A stretch of 18,835 nt of DNA from Nitrospiraceae bacterium. Lineage in GTDB: Bacteria > Nitrospirota > Nitrospiria > Nitrospirales > Nitrospiraceae. The notes under the pieces are model-generated. The model was not told the DNA's origin. It ran no database searches and was given only the letters and a program-made list of their open reading frames with translations. The first letter of the stretch is position 1; each line of letters opens with the position of its first letter. Positions 7,283 through 14,191 of this stretch are shown one piece after another. The DNA is taken from positions 1-18,835 of the forward strand of contig JAABQN010000013.1 of the NCBI GenBank assembly GCA_011391455.1, in the 5' to 3' direction. A program made the position numbers and the translations under genes.

Positions 7283-7520
7283 CCCTTGAGAGAAAAACGA
7301 GCAAGCTTGGATGGAACATCATTCGTTGGACGCGCGCAGTGGGAGACCAATCGGGCCCCATCCCTGAAGAGATAACGCGCGAGCGTGGAGGGATCATTTA
7401 TAGCCTCGTTCGACGGCCGCACGTAGACCAACATGCGTGCCCTTCCAGGAGAGGAAAAGCAAGCTTGGAAGGATCATTTGGAAGGATGAAGGTCGCTCAA
7501 TGCGCGCAATGGAGTTCCCA
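7245..7520 (+). repeat. Tandem array of ~83-bp degenerate repeats
   Basis: The unit begins CGTT(C/G)GACG..GCGCAG at 7245, 7324 and 7407, with a decayed fourth start near 7494 (periods about 79, 83 and 87). Each unit runs through a GGCC(C/A)C...CCTTGAGAGA-like middle to a tail box of the type GCAAGCTTGGAAGGATCATT (7299-7323, 7379-7400, 7459-7479). Each unit equals the right half of the palindromic repeat plus its tail. Copies differ too much, and lack regular spacers, to be CRISPR. Confidence 0.7.
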
Positions 7521-7562
7521 CCAGCTGCCTCGCAGAATGTCTGATTTGCCACATTCTAAATC

Positions 7563-7580
7563 AAGCTCATGCATGAGCTT
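7563..7580. repeat. Perfect 18-bp palindrome
   Basis: AAGCTCATGCATGAGCTT is its own reverse complement. It lies about 180 bases upstream of the YqgE-like start and next to a REP-like hairpin. It could be a protein-binding site or part of a decayed repeat. Confidence 0.5.
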
Positions 7581-7583
7581 CAA

Positions 7584-7602
7584 AATGGTGCCTGACACTA
7601 TT
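7584..7602. repeat. REP-like hairpin GGTGCCTGACAC
   Basis: AATGGTG (7584-7590) pairs with CACTATT (7596-7602) around CCTGA, with one G-T pair. The GGTGCCTGACACC core is a motif I associate with REP-type elements and their tyrosine transposases in several phyla. No such transposase lies in the window. The assignment rests on memory of the motif. Confidence 0.45.
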
Positions 7603-7635
7603 GTCTGTTCCGGTTGACACGTTCGGAGTTCAACG

Positions 7636-7664
7636 ACTTGAAGTTCCAATTTGGAACATCAAGT
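7636..7664. promoter_or_regulatory. 29-bp inverted repeat upstream of the YqgE-like gene
   Basis: ACTTGA-A-GTTCCAA-T-TTGGAAC-A-TCAAGT is symmetric except at three single positions. It lies about 100 bases before the start of the YqgE-like gene, so an operator is plausible; a transcript hairpin is the alternative. No confident -35/-10 pair was seen around it. Confidence 0.5.
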
Positions 7665-7760
7665 TAGGGAGGGACCAAGCCTGCGTTGAGCAAGTAGAAT
7701 GTTCCTGTTTCTTTCTCTCGTACTATGGAAGCCGTCTCACCATCATGTGGAAGTTCCCTC

Positions 7761-8468
7761 ATGCTGCCTCCGTCTGACTACTTGAGCGCGTCGGTTCTCA
7801 CTGGCACAAGGAGAGCCATTGCGATTTTCTTGCTCGGGGGGCTCTTGACCGTCCTGCATTCGGCACCCGCTCTGGCGGGTATGGAGTTCGCGTCGTCGGT
7901 CGCGAAAGGTGTGCTCTTAGTGGCCAGCCCATCGCTGGAAGATCCAAATTTCCGCCAAGCTGTGGTCCTCGTCGTGGACCATGGGTCTGAAGGAACCGTC
8001 GGGCTTATTCTGAATCGTTCCACGAGCGTTCTTCTGTCCAAAGCCTTGCCGGATATCGCCGCGCTCAAGGGGACCAGCCACCGGCTATTTGTGGGTGGGC
8101 CGGTAGAACCATCTCGGTTTCTCTTGCTGTTCCGACTCAAGGAGCCTCCAGCAGACGCACGATCGGTCTTCGACGGGGTCTATCTGGGGCGCACACCAAA
8201 GGTTCTAGAACGCATCATTTCGCAGGCTAAACCGACCGAAACCTTCCGGGCTTTTGCCGGATTTGCCGCATGGGCTCCGAGGCAGCTGGAAGCTGAGATG
8301 CTTCTGGAAACGTGGGGGATCTTGCCGGCAGATCCGTTCAGCATCTTCGACAAGGACCCGGCCACACTCTGGTCAGACTGTCTCAGTCGGCTGCAGGCGC
8401 CCAGAGGGGAGAGGGTAGCCTGGTCAGTCCCTGTGCTCGCGGAACAGAGGAGGGGATGGAGCCGATGA
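7761..8468 (+). CDS. YqgE/AlgH-family (DUF179) protein with signal peptide
   Basis: Recognised by the YqgE core: KGVLLVASPSLEDPNFRQAVVLVVDH, then GTVGLILNRST, then the FVGGPVE segment and the late AGFAAWAPRQLEAEM...W region. YqgE proteins are usually cytoplasmic and of uncertain role. Here a hydrophobic segment ending APALAG precedes the domain, suggesting export. ATG 7761 has a weak GGAAG seven bases upstream; an in-frame ATG at 7725 has no ribosome-binding site but cannot be excluded. The last ~18 codons (from about 8414) fall inside a copy of the intergenic repeat, which also supplies the TGA. The natural C-terminus therefore probably ended near LWSDCLSRLQ, and the tail is an acquired extension. 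Confidence 0.85.
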   Translation: MLPPSDYLSASVLTGTRRAIAIFLLGGLLTVLHSAPALAGMEFASSVAKGVLLVASPSLEDPNFRQAVVLVVDHGSEGTVGLILNRSTSVLLSKALPDIAALKGTSHRLFVGGPVEPSRFLLLFRLKEPPADARSVFDGVYLGRTPKVLERIISQAKPTETFRAFAGFAAWAPRQLEAEMLLETWGILPADPFSIFDKDPATLWSDCLSRLQAPRGERVAWSVPVLAEQRRGWSR

Positions 8469-8580
8469 TCTTCTGTGCTCGCGCAACGCGCGGTCGGGGA
8501 CTCCCCTCGTTGGACGCGCGCAGTGGAAGATCAATCAGGCCCCATCCCTTGGAGAGAACGAGCGAGCTTGGAGGGAGGAG
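8414..8580 (+). repeat. Palindromic repeat, copy 2, with tail box
   Basis: A left-arm box GGTAGCCTGGTCAGTCCC (8414-8431) matches 7192-7210. The main hairpin is 8453-8548: GGGATGG and GATGATCTTC (8453-8473) pair with GAAGATCAATC and CCATCCC (8526-8548). Inner CAACG pairs with CGTTG, and a GGGG-ACT-CCCC tip closes the structure. The tail box GAGCGAGCTTGGAGGGAGGA follows (to 8579). The core 8478-8523 is nearly identical to the minus-strand copy at 11732-11780. It overlaps the 3' end of the YqgE-like gene. Confidence 0.75.
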
Positions 8581-8648
8581 GGGAGCGGCCAGGAACCCTT
8601 CTTGCTCGCAGAACGTGCACGATAGGAATGAATAAGGGGTCGGGTCTT

Positions 8649-8700
8649 GCAATCCAACATTGCGGAGCCTGTCCGCGCGCGGCGGGTGCGCGCTTGCAGG
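8649..8700. terminator. Two hairpins between convergent genes
   Basis: GCAAT-CCAAC-ATTGC (8649-8663) and a GC-rich stem with outer CCTG/CAGG and inner GCGCGC/GCGCGC (8668-8700) lie between the YqgE-like gene and the minus-strand gene ending at 8742. Neither has a good T-run, so a factor-independent terminator is only tentative. Otherwise 8469-8741 holds only the repeat copy and no gene. Confidence 0.4.
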
Positions 8701-8741
8701 TTCCGATCAGATAGTCTGAGAGGCGATGGGGGTCTTTGTAA

Positions 8742-9131
8742 TCAGCTTCCTGCCGCGCCTTGCCAAAGCATGTCGTACCCCAGTTCTTTGGTGTCGGAGC
8801 ACATGGATGCCAGCGCGGCGAACTTGTTGGTGAAGGTCTCGTCCGCATGGGATCGTTCGTGCTCTTCGAACGAACGCCAATAGGTCACGATGACATAATG
8901 GTCGTCGGCGGTTCTGGATTCAGAGAGAGATCCCTCGTTCGAGACGAAGCCAGAGAACTTGAACACTTGTCCGGCGAGGAATCCGCCTTTGTCGCCTCCG
9001 TAGGTTCCTTTGACGACGCTGCACAATTCACCGACGGCTAACTCAACGTCTTCGAACGTGACTCCGGGCTTGAGTCTGACGGTGTTGAATAGCATTTTGG
9101 CTCCGAAGGGGAGCGTAATGGGGCCGAACAT
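8742..9131 (-). CDS. Small protein, possibly ABM-like dimeric alpha/beta barrel
   Basis: 129 aa, starting at ATG 9131 with GGAGG five bases upstream. There is no signal peptide. The LFNTVRLKPGVTFEDVE opening and the later DDHYVIVTYWRSFEEHERSHADETFTNKFAAL stretch have the beta-alpha pattern and the YWxSFEEHExSH look of the antibiotic-biosynthesis-monooxygenase/dimeric ferredoxin-like barrel group. That assignment is tentative and no catalytic role can be given. A repeat-end-like box (TAGCGGGCTGTTGAATGAG, 9142-9160) abuts its ribosome-binding site. The YD-repeat gene lies upstream on the same strand, 121 bases away. Confidence 0.75.
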   Translation of the reverse strand: MFGPITLPFGAKMLFNTVRLKPGVTFEDVELAVGELCSVVKGTYGGDKGGFLAGQVFKFSGFVSNEGSLSESRTADDHYVIVTYWRSFEEHERSHADETFTNKFAALASMCSDTKELGYDMLWQGAAGS

Positions 9132-9141
9132 GTCATCCTCC

Positions 9142-9160
9142 TAGCGGGCTGTTGAATGAG
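9142..9160. repeat. Solitary repeat-end box
   Basis: TAGCGGGCTGTTGAATGAG resembles the TAGCAGGCTGC...GAAAA boxes that bound the 11502-11838 element. It may be the remnant of one end. It lies directly upstream of the ribosome-binding site of the minus-strand 8742-9131 gene. Confidence 0.35.
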
Positions 9161-9252
9161 TTCATCGGCAACGTAACCATGATGATTGGCTAAATCGAAG
9201 GAGTGAGACGCGGTTTTATTCTGACGTCGTCATCCAGTTTATCAACTAACTG

Positions 9253-10092
9253 CTATGGGGTCTTGGCATCGGGGGTTTCGTAATACTCGATGACCCGCTC
9301 TTGCACGGTGTGAGTTCGGGCCGACCCAGCCGCCTGGGAGGTGAGGGGTTCATCCGAGGTCTGCTCTTTGACCCAATTCCCCACGCCGTCGTATTCATAA
9401 GTGGTAATCCACTTGCTCCGCGAGCCCGCATGAAACTTTTCATTTGTGGCTCGAACGCGCCTCCCTGCCTCGTCATGTTCGTTCACCACTTTGCCGGTCA
9501 TGGTCCCATCGGCGGTATAGCTGGTGAGCTCCTTCGGTCTTCCCCATTCGTCATACCCGTGTCTTAGCTCGCTGAACAATTCCCCCTTACTGTATCTGGC
9601 GGAGTAAATGACACGGCCAAGCACATCGAACAGGCTTCTGTGTACCGTGGTGTCGTGGACCAACAACTGTTCCGATAAGTTGCCGAACCGGTCGTACAGG
9701 GAAAACTCTGCGTGGAGAAATACGCCGTTATCGGAGACTGCGACAGAGGCCGTTTCCCGTCCCTGTGAGTCCCGTGCGTAGGCGAAGCGCTTTCGGTACA
9801 GGAGTCTCCCGTTCTTATCTATGGCGATTTCTTCCTGGAGATTTCCCTGCTGGTCATGAGTAAACATGTAGCGGGTCGAGGTATCCCCATGTGCCTGATC
9901 GATGATGGCTTCAACGAGGTTGCCTGCCTGGTCATAGGTATCAGTTTGCGAATGTCCAAATGCTTTGGTCGTCACGGTTCGGACCGGACCGATGAAATCA
10001 TTCTTGGTGCTGACCGTCTCGGCAAAACCGGCAGTGCTGTATGTACAGGCCAGGGCGGTTGCCAATGTTATCGCGACAAGTCGAAGGAGCAT
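9253..10092 (-). CDS. Exported YD-repeat (RHS-like) small protein
   Basis: 279 aa. ATG 10092 gives a clean signal peptide (MLLRLVAITLATALA..., cut near GFA-ET); the frame is open to 10137 but the longer start would bury it. The mature part is a run of degenerate YD repeats: YDQAGNLVE, HDQQGNLQE, DKNGRLLY, YDRFGNLSE, FDVLGRVIY, YDEWGRPKE, HDEAGRRVR, YDGVGNWVK. YD repeats form beta-structure shells in RHS/teneurin proteins. This one is far shorter than RHS toxins and shows no toxin C-terminus, so a free-standing periplasmic protein of unknown role is most likely. It stops with TAG. A candidate promoter lies at 10116-10144. Confidence 0.82.
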   Translation of the reverse strand: MLLRLVAITLATALACTYSTAGFAETVSTKNDFIGPVRTVTTKAFGHSQTDTYDQAGNLVEAIIDQAHGDTSTRYMFTHDQQGNLQEEIAIDKNGRLLYRKRFAYARDSQGRETASVAVSDNGVFLHAEFSLYDRFGNLSEQLLVHDTTVHRSLFDVLGRVIYSARYSKGELFSELRHGYDEWGRPKELTSYTADGTMTGKVVNEHDEAGRRVRATNEKFHAGSRSKWITTYEYDGVGNWVKEQTSDEPLTSQAAGSARTHTVQERVIEYYETPDAKTP

Positions 10093-10115
10093 TTCAATCA
10101 CACATTTTGGAACAT

Positions 10116-10144
10116 ATTGTAGGACGAAAAGATGCAAATATAAA
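10116..10144 (-). promoter_or_regulatory. Candidate promoter of the YD-repeat gene
   Basis: On the minus strand TTTATA (10144-10139) and TACAAT (10121-10116) are separated by 17 bases, with four and five of six matches to the sigma-70 boxes. The start point would fall near 10109, about 17 bases before ATG 10092. Confidence 0.5.
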
Positions 10145-10343
10145 GAGGGGATGGGAGACGGAGTTTCCCGGTTGCATTCCGTACGGTTAGTCGCCTAGGG
10201 TATATCACGTCAACTTCCATTCCATCATTGCGAGACGCCTGCGGAGGTCGGTCCTTGTGATGATCATTCCAATACACATTGTTTCGTGCGAATTATTTCC
10301 TGTCGGATGATACCCGCTATTGGGGCAGGGAGAGGAGGGTATG

Positions 10344-10763
10344 ATGGCTGATCTGGTTCGAACGGCTCAATATTTCAAGGTGGAGATTGCGGATAAACCC
10401 GGGACATTAGCCGGCATCCTTGCCCCACTGCGTGAGGCCGGAGGGAATTTGATGGCCGTGCATGCGTTTCCTCGGAGTCGCCGCACACAGGTGGATGTGG
10501 TGCCGGAAGATCCCACCGCGTTCAAGGCCATCGCGAAGGCGCATAAGTTGAAAGTGCAGGGACCGAAAATGTGCTTGCTGATTGAAGGCGATGATCGCCC
10601 GGGAGCGCTGGCCGATCTGACCGATCGACTTCGCTCAGCCAAGATCAACATGACCGCGGTGACCGGCCTCGCTGCCGGCCAGGGTCGCTTCGGTGCCATC
10701 CTATGGGTCAATCCACGAGATGTGAAAAAAACAGCCAAAGTCTTCGGCATCGGACTGAGTTAG
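10344..10763 (+). CDS. Tandem ACT-domain protein
   Basis: A 139-aa protein made of two ACT domains with no enzyme attached. The first is about residues 9-65 (FKVEIADKPGTLAGILAPLREAGGNLMAVHAF). The second is about 76-139 (CLLIEGDDRPGALADLTDRLRSAKINMTAVTGL). Both carry the ligand-loop D-(K/R)-PG(T/A)L motif that binds amino acids or similar small ligands in the family. It is probably a cytoplasmic sensor or regulatory subunit; ligand and partner are unknown. GGAGG (10334-10338) precedes two adjacent ATG codons. ATG 10344 has the better spacing (5 bases) and ATG 10341 only 2. It is divergent from the YD-repeat gene and stops with TAG. Confidence 0.85.
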   Translation: MADLVRTAQYFKVEIADKPGTLAGILAPLREAGGNLMAVHAFPRSRRTQVDVVPEDPTAFKAIAKAHKLKVQGPKMCLLIEGDDRPGALADLTDRLRSAKINMTAVTGLAAGQGRFGAILWVNPRDVKKTAKVFGIGLS

Positions 10764-10903
10764 CGACGCACGTCCGCTACTCCGGCAAGCGCGCCCTAAA
10801 CAGATGCAACCTCAATCCCTCCCGCTGGCATCACAGGCTCAACATTTATAAATAGATGGCGGGATCAATAAGTGGGTCGGGAGGACATAATCGGAGACAA
10901 CGG

Positions 10904-11432
10904 ATGAAACTAGGAGAGAACGAAACAGCAGGGCCGATCACAGACTTTCTTGTGAAAGACCACGGGCGGCTGGAAGCGCTGCTGGAATCGGCGGTGGCTC
11001 GGGTCGGCTCTGTTGATCAGGGAACGTACGATCAATTTCAAGCCGGACTGCTCCGCCACATCGGCATGAAGGAAAAGATTCTTTTACCTGCCGCACAGCG
11101 GATTCGAGGCGGGGAGCCACTTCCTATCGCAGCCAAGCTCCGGCTTGACCATGGGGCCATCGCGTCATTAGCTCATGCCGTCTCCCACGGCTGTGGTGAT
11201 AGCAAAGATTCGTGCCGTGCTCAAAGTGCACAATATAATCGAAGAAGGCCCTGGGGGCCTGTATGAAACCTGCGACGAGCTGGCAAGCTCAGAAGCTGCG
11301 CAGCTTCTGGCCAAACTTCAGGCTGCACCGGAGGTGGCTGTGCTGCCGCATTCCGATACTCCTACAGTGATGAGTACCGTACGCCGGGCAATGAAGCGTG
11401 CTGGTTATACCTTCCGCGAAGATGAAGTGTGA
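10904..11432 (+). pseudogene. Hemerythrin-like HHE protein gene with a frameshift
   Basis: ATG 10904 has GGAG seven bases upstream. The first frame gives ITDFLVKDHGRLEALL, then LLRHIGMKEKILLPAAQ and LRLDHGAIASL, with His and Glu positions of an HHE iron-binding helical bundle. It then runs out of family sequence at about 11171. In the +1 frame the rest follows directly: LMPSPTAVV..., KVHNIIEEGPGGLYETCDEL (the last H-x4-E pair) and a typical C-terminus ending at 11432. Dropping one base (G11171, between TTA and CTC) joins both into about 175 aa. As read, the first frame ends at 11266 and lacks the fourth helix ligands. There is no slippery sequence, so mutation or sequence error is more likely than programmed shifting. 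Confidence 0.85.
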
Positions 11433-11835
11433 AAGACTGCACGAATCTCGTTTGCGCGCGGCGGCCTTTCTTGTTGGTCTTGTGTTCGTTTCCGACTCGT
11501 TTAGCAGGCTGCGAGAAAACCATTCTGGCATAGCAGAACATCGATAATTTGTACGTCTGAGGCAAGAGAAGAACCCTCATGCGGGATGCTCAAAAAGGCC
11601 AGACTTCTCACCCGCCCAACCCTGGCGCGCCGAGACGCGCCTGCTCCCAAGCAAGGCCGCAGCGAGTGAATCAAGATGATCCGTCCAAGCTTGCTTGTGT
11701 ACGTTGCCCAGGATGGCCCGGATGAGTCCCTGACTGCGCGCGTCCAACGAGGGTCTTCTGAGACCGCGCGTTGCGCGAGCATAGGGGACTCACCGGGCCA
11801 TCCCTCCCCTGCTGGCGGACTTTTTCAGCATTCTG
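11433..11835. other. Gene-free stretch filled by a repeat element
   Basis: No gene. After about 70 bases it consists of the TIR-bounded element 11502-11838, which includes the AGCAAGGCCGCAGCGAG motif (11651-11667), a GGCGCG/CGCGCC stem near 11620-11640, and the 93-bp palindrome. Confidence 0.6.
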
Positions 11836-11838
11836 CTA
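11502..11838. mobile_element. MITE-like element with inverted ends
   Basis: The left end TAGCAGGCTGCGAGAAAACC (11502-11521) and the right end, read on the minus strand from 11838 (TAGCAGAATGCTGAAAAAGT), are imperfect inverted repeats. A second inner left box, GGATGCTCAAAAAGGCC (11584-11600), also matches the right end. The ~340 bp between carry no gene. The P450 stop codon is the TAG of the right end. No target-site duplication is evident to me, and no transposase is present, so mobility is inferred only. Confidence 0.5.
11676..11803 (-). repeat. Palindromic repeat, copy 3, with tail box (minus strand)
   Basis: GGATGGCCCGGATGAGTCCC (11711-11730) pairs with 11785-11803 with a single bulged A. 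Inside, the GCGCGC and CAACG/CGTTG boxes pair, and GGTCT-TCTG-AGACC (11752-11765) closes the tip, giving a nearly continuous 93-nt cruciform. On the minus strand the tail box GCAAGCTTGGACGGATCATC follows (11697-11678). The core matches 8478-8523 closely but with a different tip. Confidence 0.78.
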
Positions 11839-13251
11839 GGCTGTCGTGGGATGGCGCTCGGGGGTACCGACTGATTCGATGGTCATGTGGACCGGAACCT
11901 TCGGCTTCAACGTCATCAGAGGATCGGGAAGAATAGTTTGTCCGTCTACCAATCGGAGGCGGACTTTCGAGGCCATTGTCGCCAGCACCAGCAGGCCTTC
12001 CATTTCCGCAAATGACTCGCCCACACACCGGCGCCCACCTCCCCCAAACGGCAAGTAGCTGAAGACCGGCCGTGCCTCCTTAGCCTCTGGCGAGAAACGG
12101 TCTGGATCAAATCGGGTGGGGTCGGGAAACCACCGGGGGTTTCGGTGCATGCTCCAGGGGCTTAGGAACACCCGGGAACCGGCCGGGAGGAGGACACCGG
12201 ATGGCAGTCTGTCTTCGGCGCGGCTCTTACGTGCGTGTAACAGCCAAGCAGGTGGGTAAAGGCGAAGCGACTCGTCCCAGATCATTTTGGTGTACACCAA
12301 GCGAGGCACATCTGCCGCCGTTGGGAGGCGGTTGCCCAGCACGGTCTCTAACTCATGGGCCAGGCCTGCGCGCACGGTCTGGGACTGGGAGAGGAGAAAC
12401 CAGATCCATGTCAGTGCACTGGCTGTCGGATCCTGACCGGCGATTAGGAAGGTGGAGAGCTCATCGCGAATCTCCTGGTCGCTCAGTGGCTGCCCCGCCT
12501 CATCAGTGGCTGCGAGCAAGAGGGCGAGCAGATCCTGGCTCTCGAGAGGTGCCGCACGACGGCTTTGGATATAACTTCTGATCTTTGCATCCACAAAATC
12601 CTGGCCACGAGAAAATTCTCGACGCCGTGTCGTCGGAACCCACAAAGGCATGATCCAGGCGAGGGCGGAGCTGTACTGCTCCAAGTGTAAGCGGTGCCCT
12701 GCCATAATAGCCTCCGCGACTTGCGTGGCGTCGGAGTTCACCTCACGCCCGAAGAGGAGGCGCCACATAATCGACAGGGTGAGCTGTATCATCTCCCGCC
12801 CAATGTCAACGGTGGCGCCGTGGTGCCAGCGTGTCGCGAGGGCAGCAGCTTTTTCGGTAATCAATCCAGCGTAGGAGGTCACATGGTCTCCATGAAAGAA
12901 GGGGAGAAACAGTCGCCGCTGGTGGTGATGGGTTTCGCCCTCCGTATGTATCACGCCTTTTCCGAAAACGCGGGCTTCGCCCGGAGGGACTTGTGACTTC
13001 GTGTAGTTCTGTTGGTTGGTCACCAGCACATGTTTGACGTCATCAGGATGATTGAGGAAGTACATGGCCAGATCCGAATGGCGGAAGATGATCTCAGCCA
13101 TCTGGCCCATCGGGAGCTTCACGACTTCGCCATAAGTCTGACAGCGCAACAAAAAGTCGAGGCTGTCGTGTCGAAATTCTGAAAAAAATCCAAACCAACG
13201 AGACACCGGTGGGCCGGAGAGCGATGTGACGGGAATGGTCTGGTTCATCAT
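11836..13251 (-). CDS. Cytochrome P450
   Basis: 471 aa with all main P450 marks. The I-helix oxygen-binding segment is AGQDPT (about 271-276, in place of AGxxT). The K-helix ExxR is E327-S-L-R330, the PERF-like segment is FDPDRF (381-386), and the heme loop is FGGGGRRCVG with axial Cys409. There is no membrane anchor or reductase domain, so it is a soluble bacterial type needing separate electron donors, none of which is encoded nearby. It would insert oxygen into an unknown substrate. I chose ATG 13251, with GAGGTG eight bases upstream, over the longer start at 13278, which lacks a good site. Its TAG stop lies inside the end of the repeat element at 11838, so the last residues may have been altered by that insertion. 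Confidence 0.93.
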   Translation of the reverse strand: MMNQTIPVTSLSGPPVSRWFGFFSEFRHDSLDFLLRCQTYGEVVKLPMGQMAEIIFRHSDLAMYFLNHPDDVKHVLVTNQQNYTKSQVPPGEARVFGKGVIHTEGETHHHQRRLFLPFFHGDHVTSYAGLITEKAAALATRWHHGATVDIGREMIQLTLSIMWRLLFGREVNSDATQVAEAIMAGHRLHLEQYSSALAWIMPLWVPTTRRREFSRGQDFVDAKIRSYIQSRRAAPLESQDLLALLLAATDEAGQPLSDQEIRDELSTFLIAGQDPTASALTWIWFLLSQSQTVRAGLAHELETVLGNRLPTAADVPRLVYTKMIWDESLRLYPPAWLLHARKSRAEDRLPSGVLLPAGSRVFLSPWSMHRNPRWFPDPTRFDPDRFSPEAKEARPVFSYLPFGGGGRRCVGESFAEMEGLLVLATMASKVRLRLVDGQTILPDPLMTLKPKVPVHMTIESVGTPERHPTTA

Positions 13252-13428
13252 ACGTGATGCACCTCTGACGACCAGCATACTCTAGTGACGGCATCGGCTG
13301 TCAACAATCTTCAGACAGAACAGAGCGGCGTAGACTGTAAAGGGAGCACCTATTGATCGCCTTGCCCGTGCGTGGCGCTGGAGAATGAAAGAGGCGGCAG
13401 TGTTTGTTGAGGCAAATATGAGAGGATT

Positions 13429-13454
13429 CAGGCGCGGATTCTTTTAAGCGCCTG
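13429..13454. terminator. Hairpin downstream of the DUF2934 gene
   Basis: CAGGCGC (13429-13435) and GCGCCTG (13448-13454) form a perfect 7-bp stem with a 12-base loop, 58 bases beyond the minus-strand stop at 13512. There is only a weak T-rich context, so termination is tentative. It could instead lie in the upstream region of the P450 gene. Confidence 0.35.
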
Positions 13455-13511
13455 CTTCAGGGGCAGGTTGGATCATCGAGTAACGACAGTTGCCCCGCAA
13501 TCTCTCGGCGA

Positions 13512-13703
13512 TCAGAGGACTTTGCGCAAGTGGGCTTTTCTGCGAACCAGCACTTGCTTCTCGGCCCGTAGCCAGTACTCAACATCATGACCGTTCTGAT
13601 AGCCGCCTTCGCAGTACAATTGATAGGCCAGAGACCGGATCTCATCTTCCATCGATTCATGCGTCGTGGATGATCCTCCCGCTGGATTGGGCTGTCTTGC
13701 CAT
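13512..13703 (-). CDS. DUF2934-domain small protein
   Basis: 63 aa. ATG 13703 is preceded by AAGGAGG four bases away; a longer in-frame start at 13769 has no such site. An Arg/Gln/Pro-rich opening leads to MEDEIRSLAYQLYCEGGYQNGHDVEYWLRAEKQVL. This matches DUF2934, a short helical domain of unknown function with the pattern IRxxAYxLxxxxGxxxGxDxExWLxAE. It is soluble with no signal peptide. Its neighbour upstream on the same strand is the PilZ gene (161 bases away). Confidence 0.82.
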   Translation of the reverse strand: MARQPNPAGGSSTTHESMEDEIRSLAYQLYCEGGYQNGHDVEYWLRAEKQVLVRRKAHLRKVL

Positions 13704-13864
13704 GATGCCTCCTTGTAATTCTATGAGATGGTTAATGAACAGTTGCTTCTGAACTATAGCACCTGTCATCAGGGCTGACGAGAAAACACGGACATTCGAC
13801 CATTCTGATCACCTGTCCGTGCGTGCGGGCGGGATATGTTGAGGCGCTATCCTATCGATGCAGG

Positions 13865-14191
13865 TTAGCTGTGGCCCGCTGTAGTTTCAAGCTGCCTGAT
13901 GGTGCGGGTTAGCCGCTCTTGGTTGGGCGAGGTGAGGGACTGAAACTGTATTCCAATCCCGTGCGCGCCTGACCAGCGTATGACGGCGCCTTGGATCAGG
14001 ATGGGGGCCTCTGCTTTGGGGAGATACAGCAGGAGATCCACCTTCATTCCAGCGGAGGCCCGAAGGGGGCTTTCAAGTCGACATCCCTTGTGTGACAGGT
14101 CGAGAGCCTTGTCAATCGTATGGAGCTGACCCTGATGGACGAGGGTGCCGGAAAAAGCCGCTTGGAATCGAGGATATTGTCGAACTACCAT
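13865..14191 (-). CDS. PilZ-domain protein (probable c-di-GMP binder)
   Basis: A 108-aa single PilZ domain. The RQYPR motif (R4-xxx-R8) and DLSHKGCRLE (D/NxSxxG) are the two c-di-GMP-contacting elements, followed by the usual VDLLLYLP, IQGAVIRWSG and GIGIQF beta strands. It would act as a cytoplasmic c-di-GMP receptor; the controlled process is unknown. ATG 14191 has AAGGA seven bases upstream. The lipoprotein gene lies upstream on the same strand, 302 bases away. Confidence 0.88.
   Translation of the reverse strand: MVVRQYPRFQAAFSGTLVHQGQLHTIDKALDLSHKGCRLESPLRASAGMKVDLLLYLPKAEAPILIQGAVIRWSGAHGIGIQFQSLTSPNQERLTRTIRQLETTAGHS

Noticed and set aside
7245..7520. CRISPR array
   Set aside because: Units of about 83 bp are degenerate along their whole length with no short constant repeat or unique spacers, and no cas gene is present.
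8312..8635. Plus-strand frame through the repeat copy after the YqgE-like gene
   Set aside because: It mostly translates the palindromic repeat and overlaps the true frame.
12201..12581. Plus-strand frame inside the P450 gene
   Set aside because: Antisense shadow of the P450 with no start signal or recognisable product.
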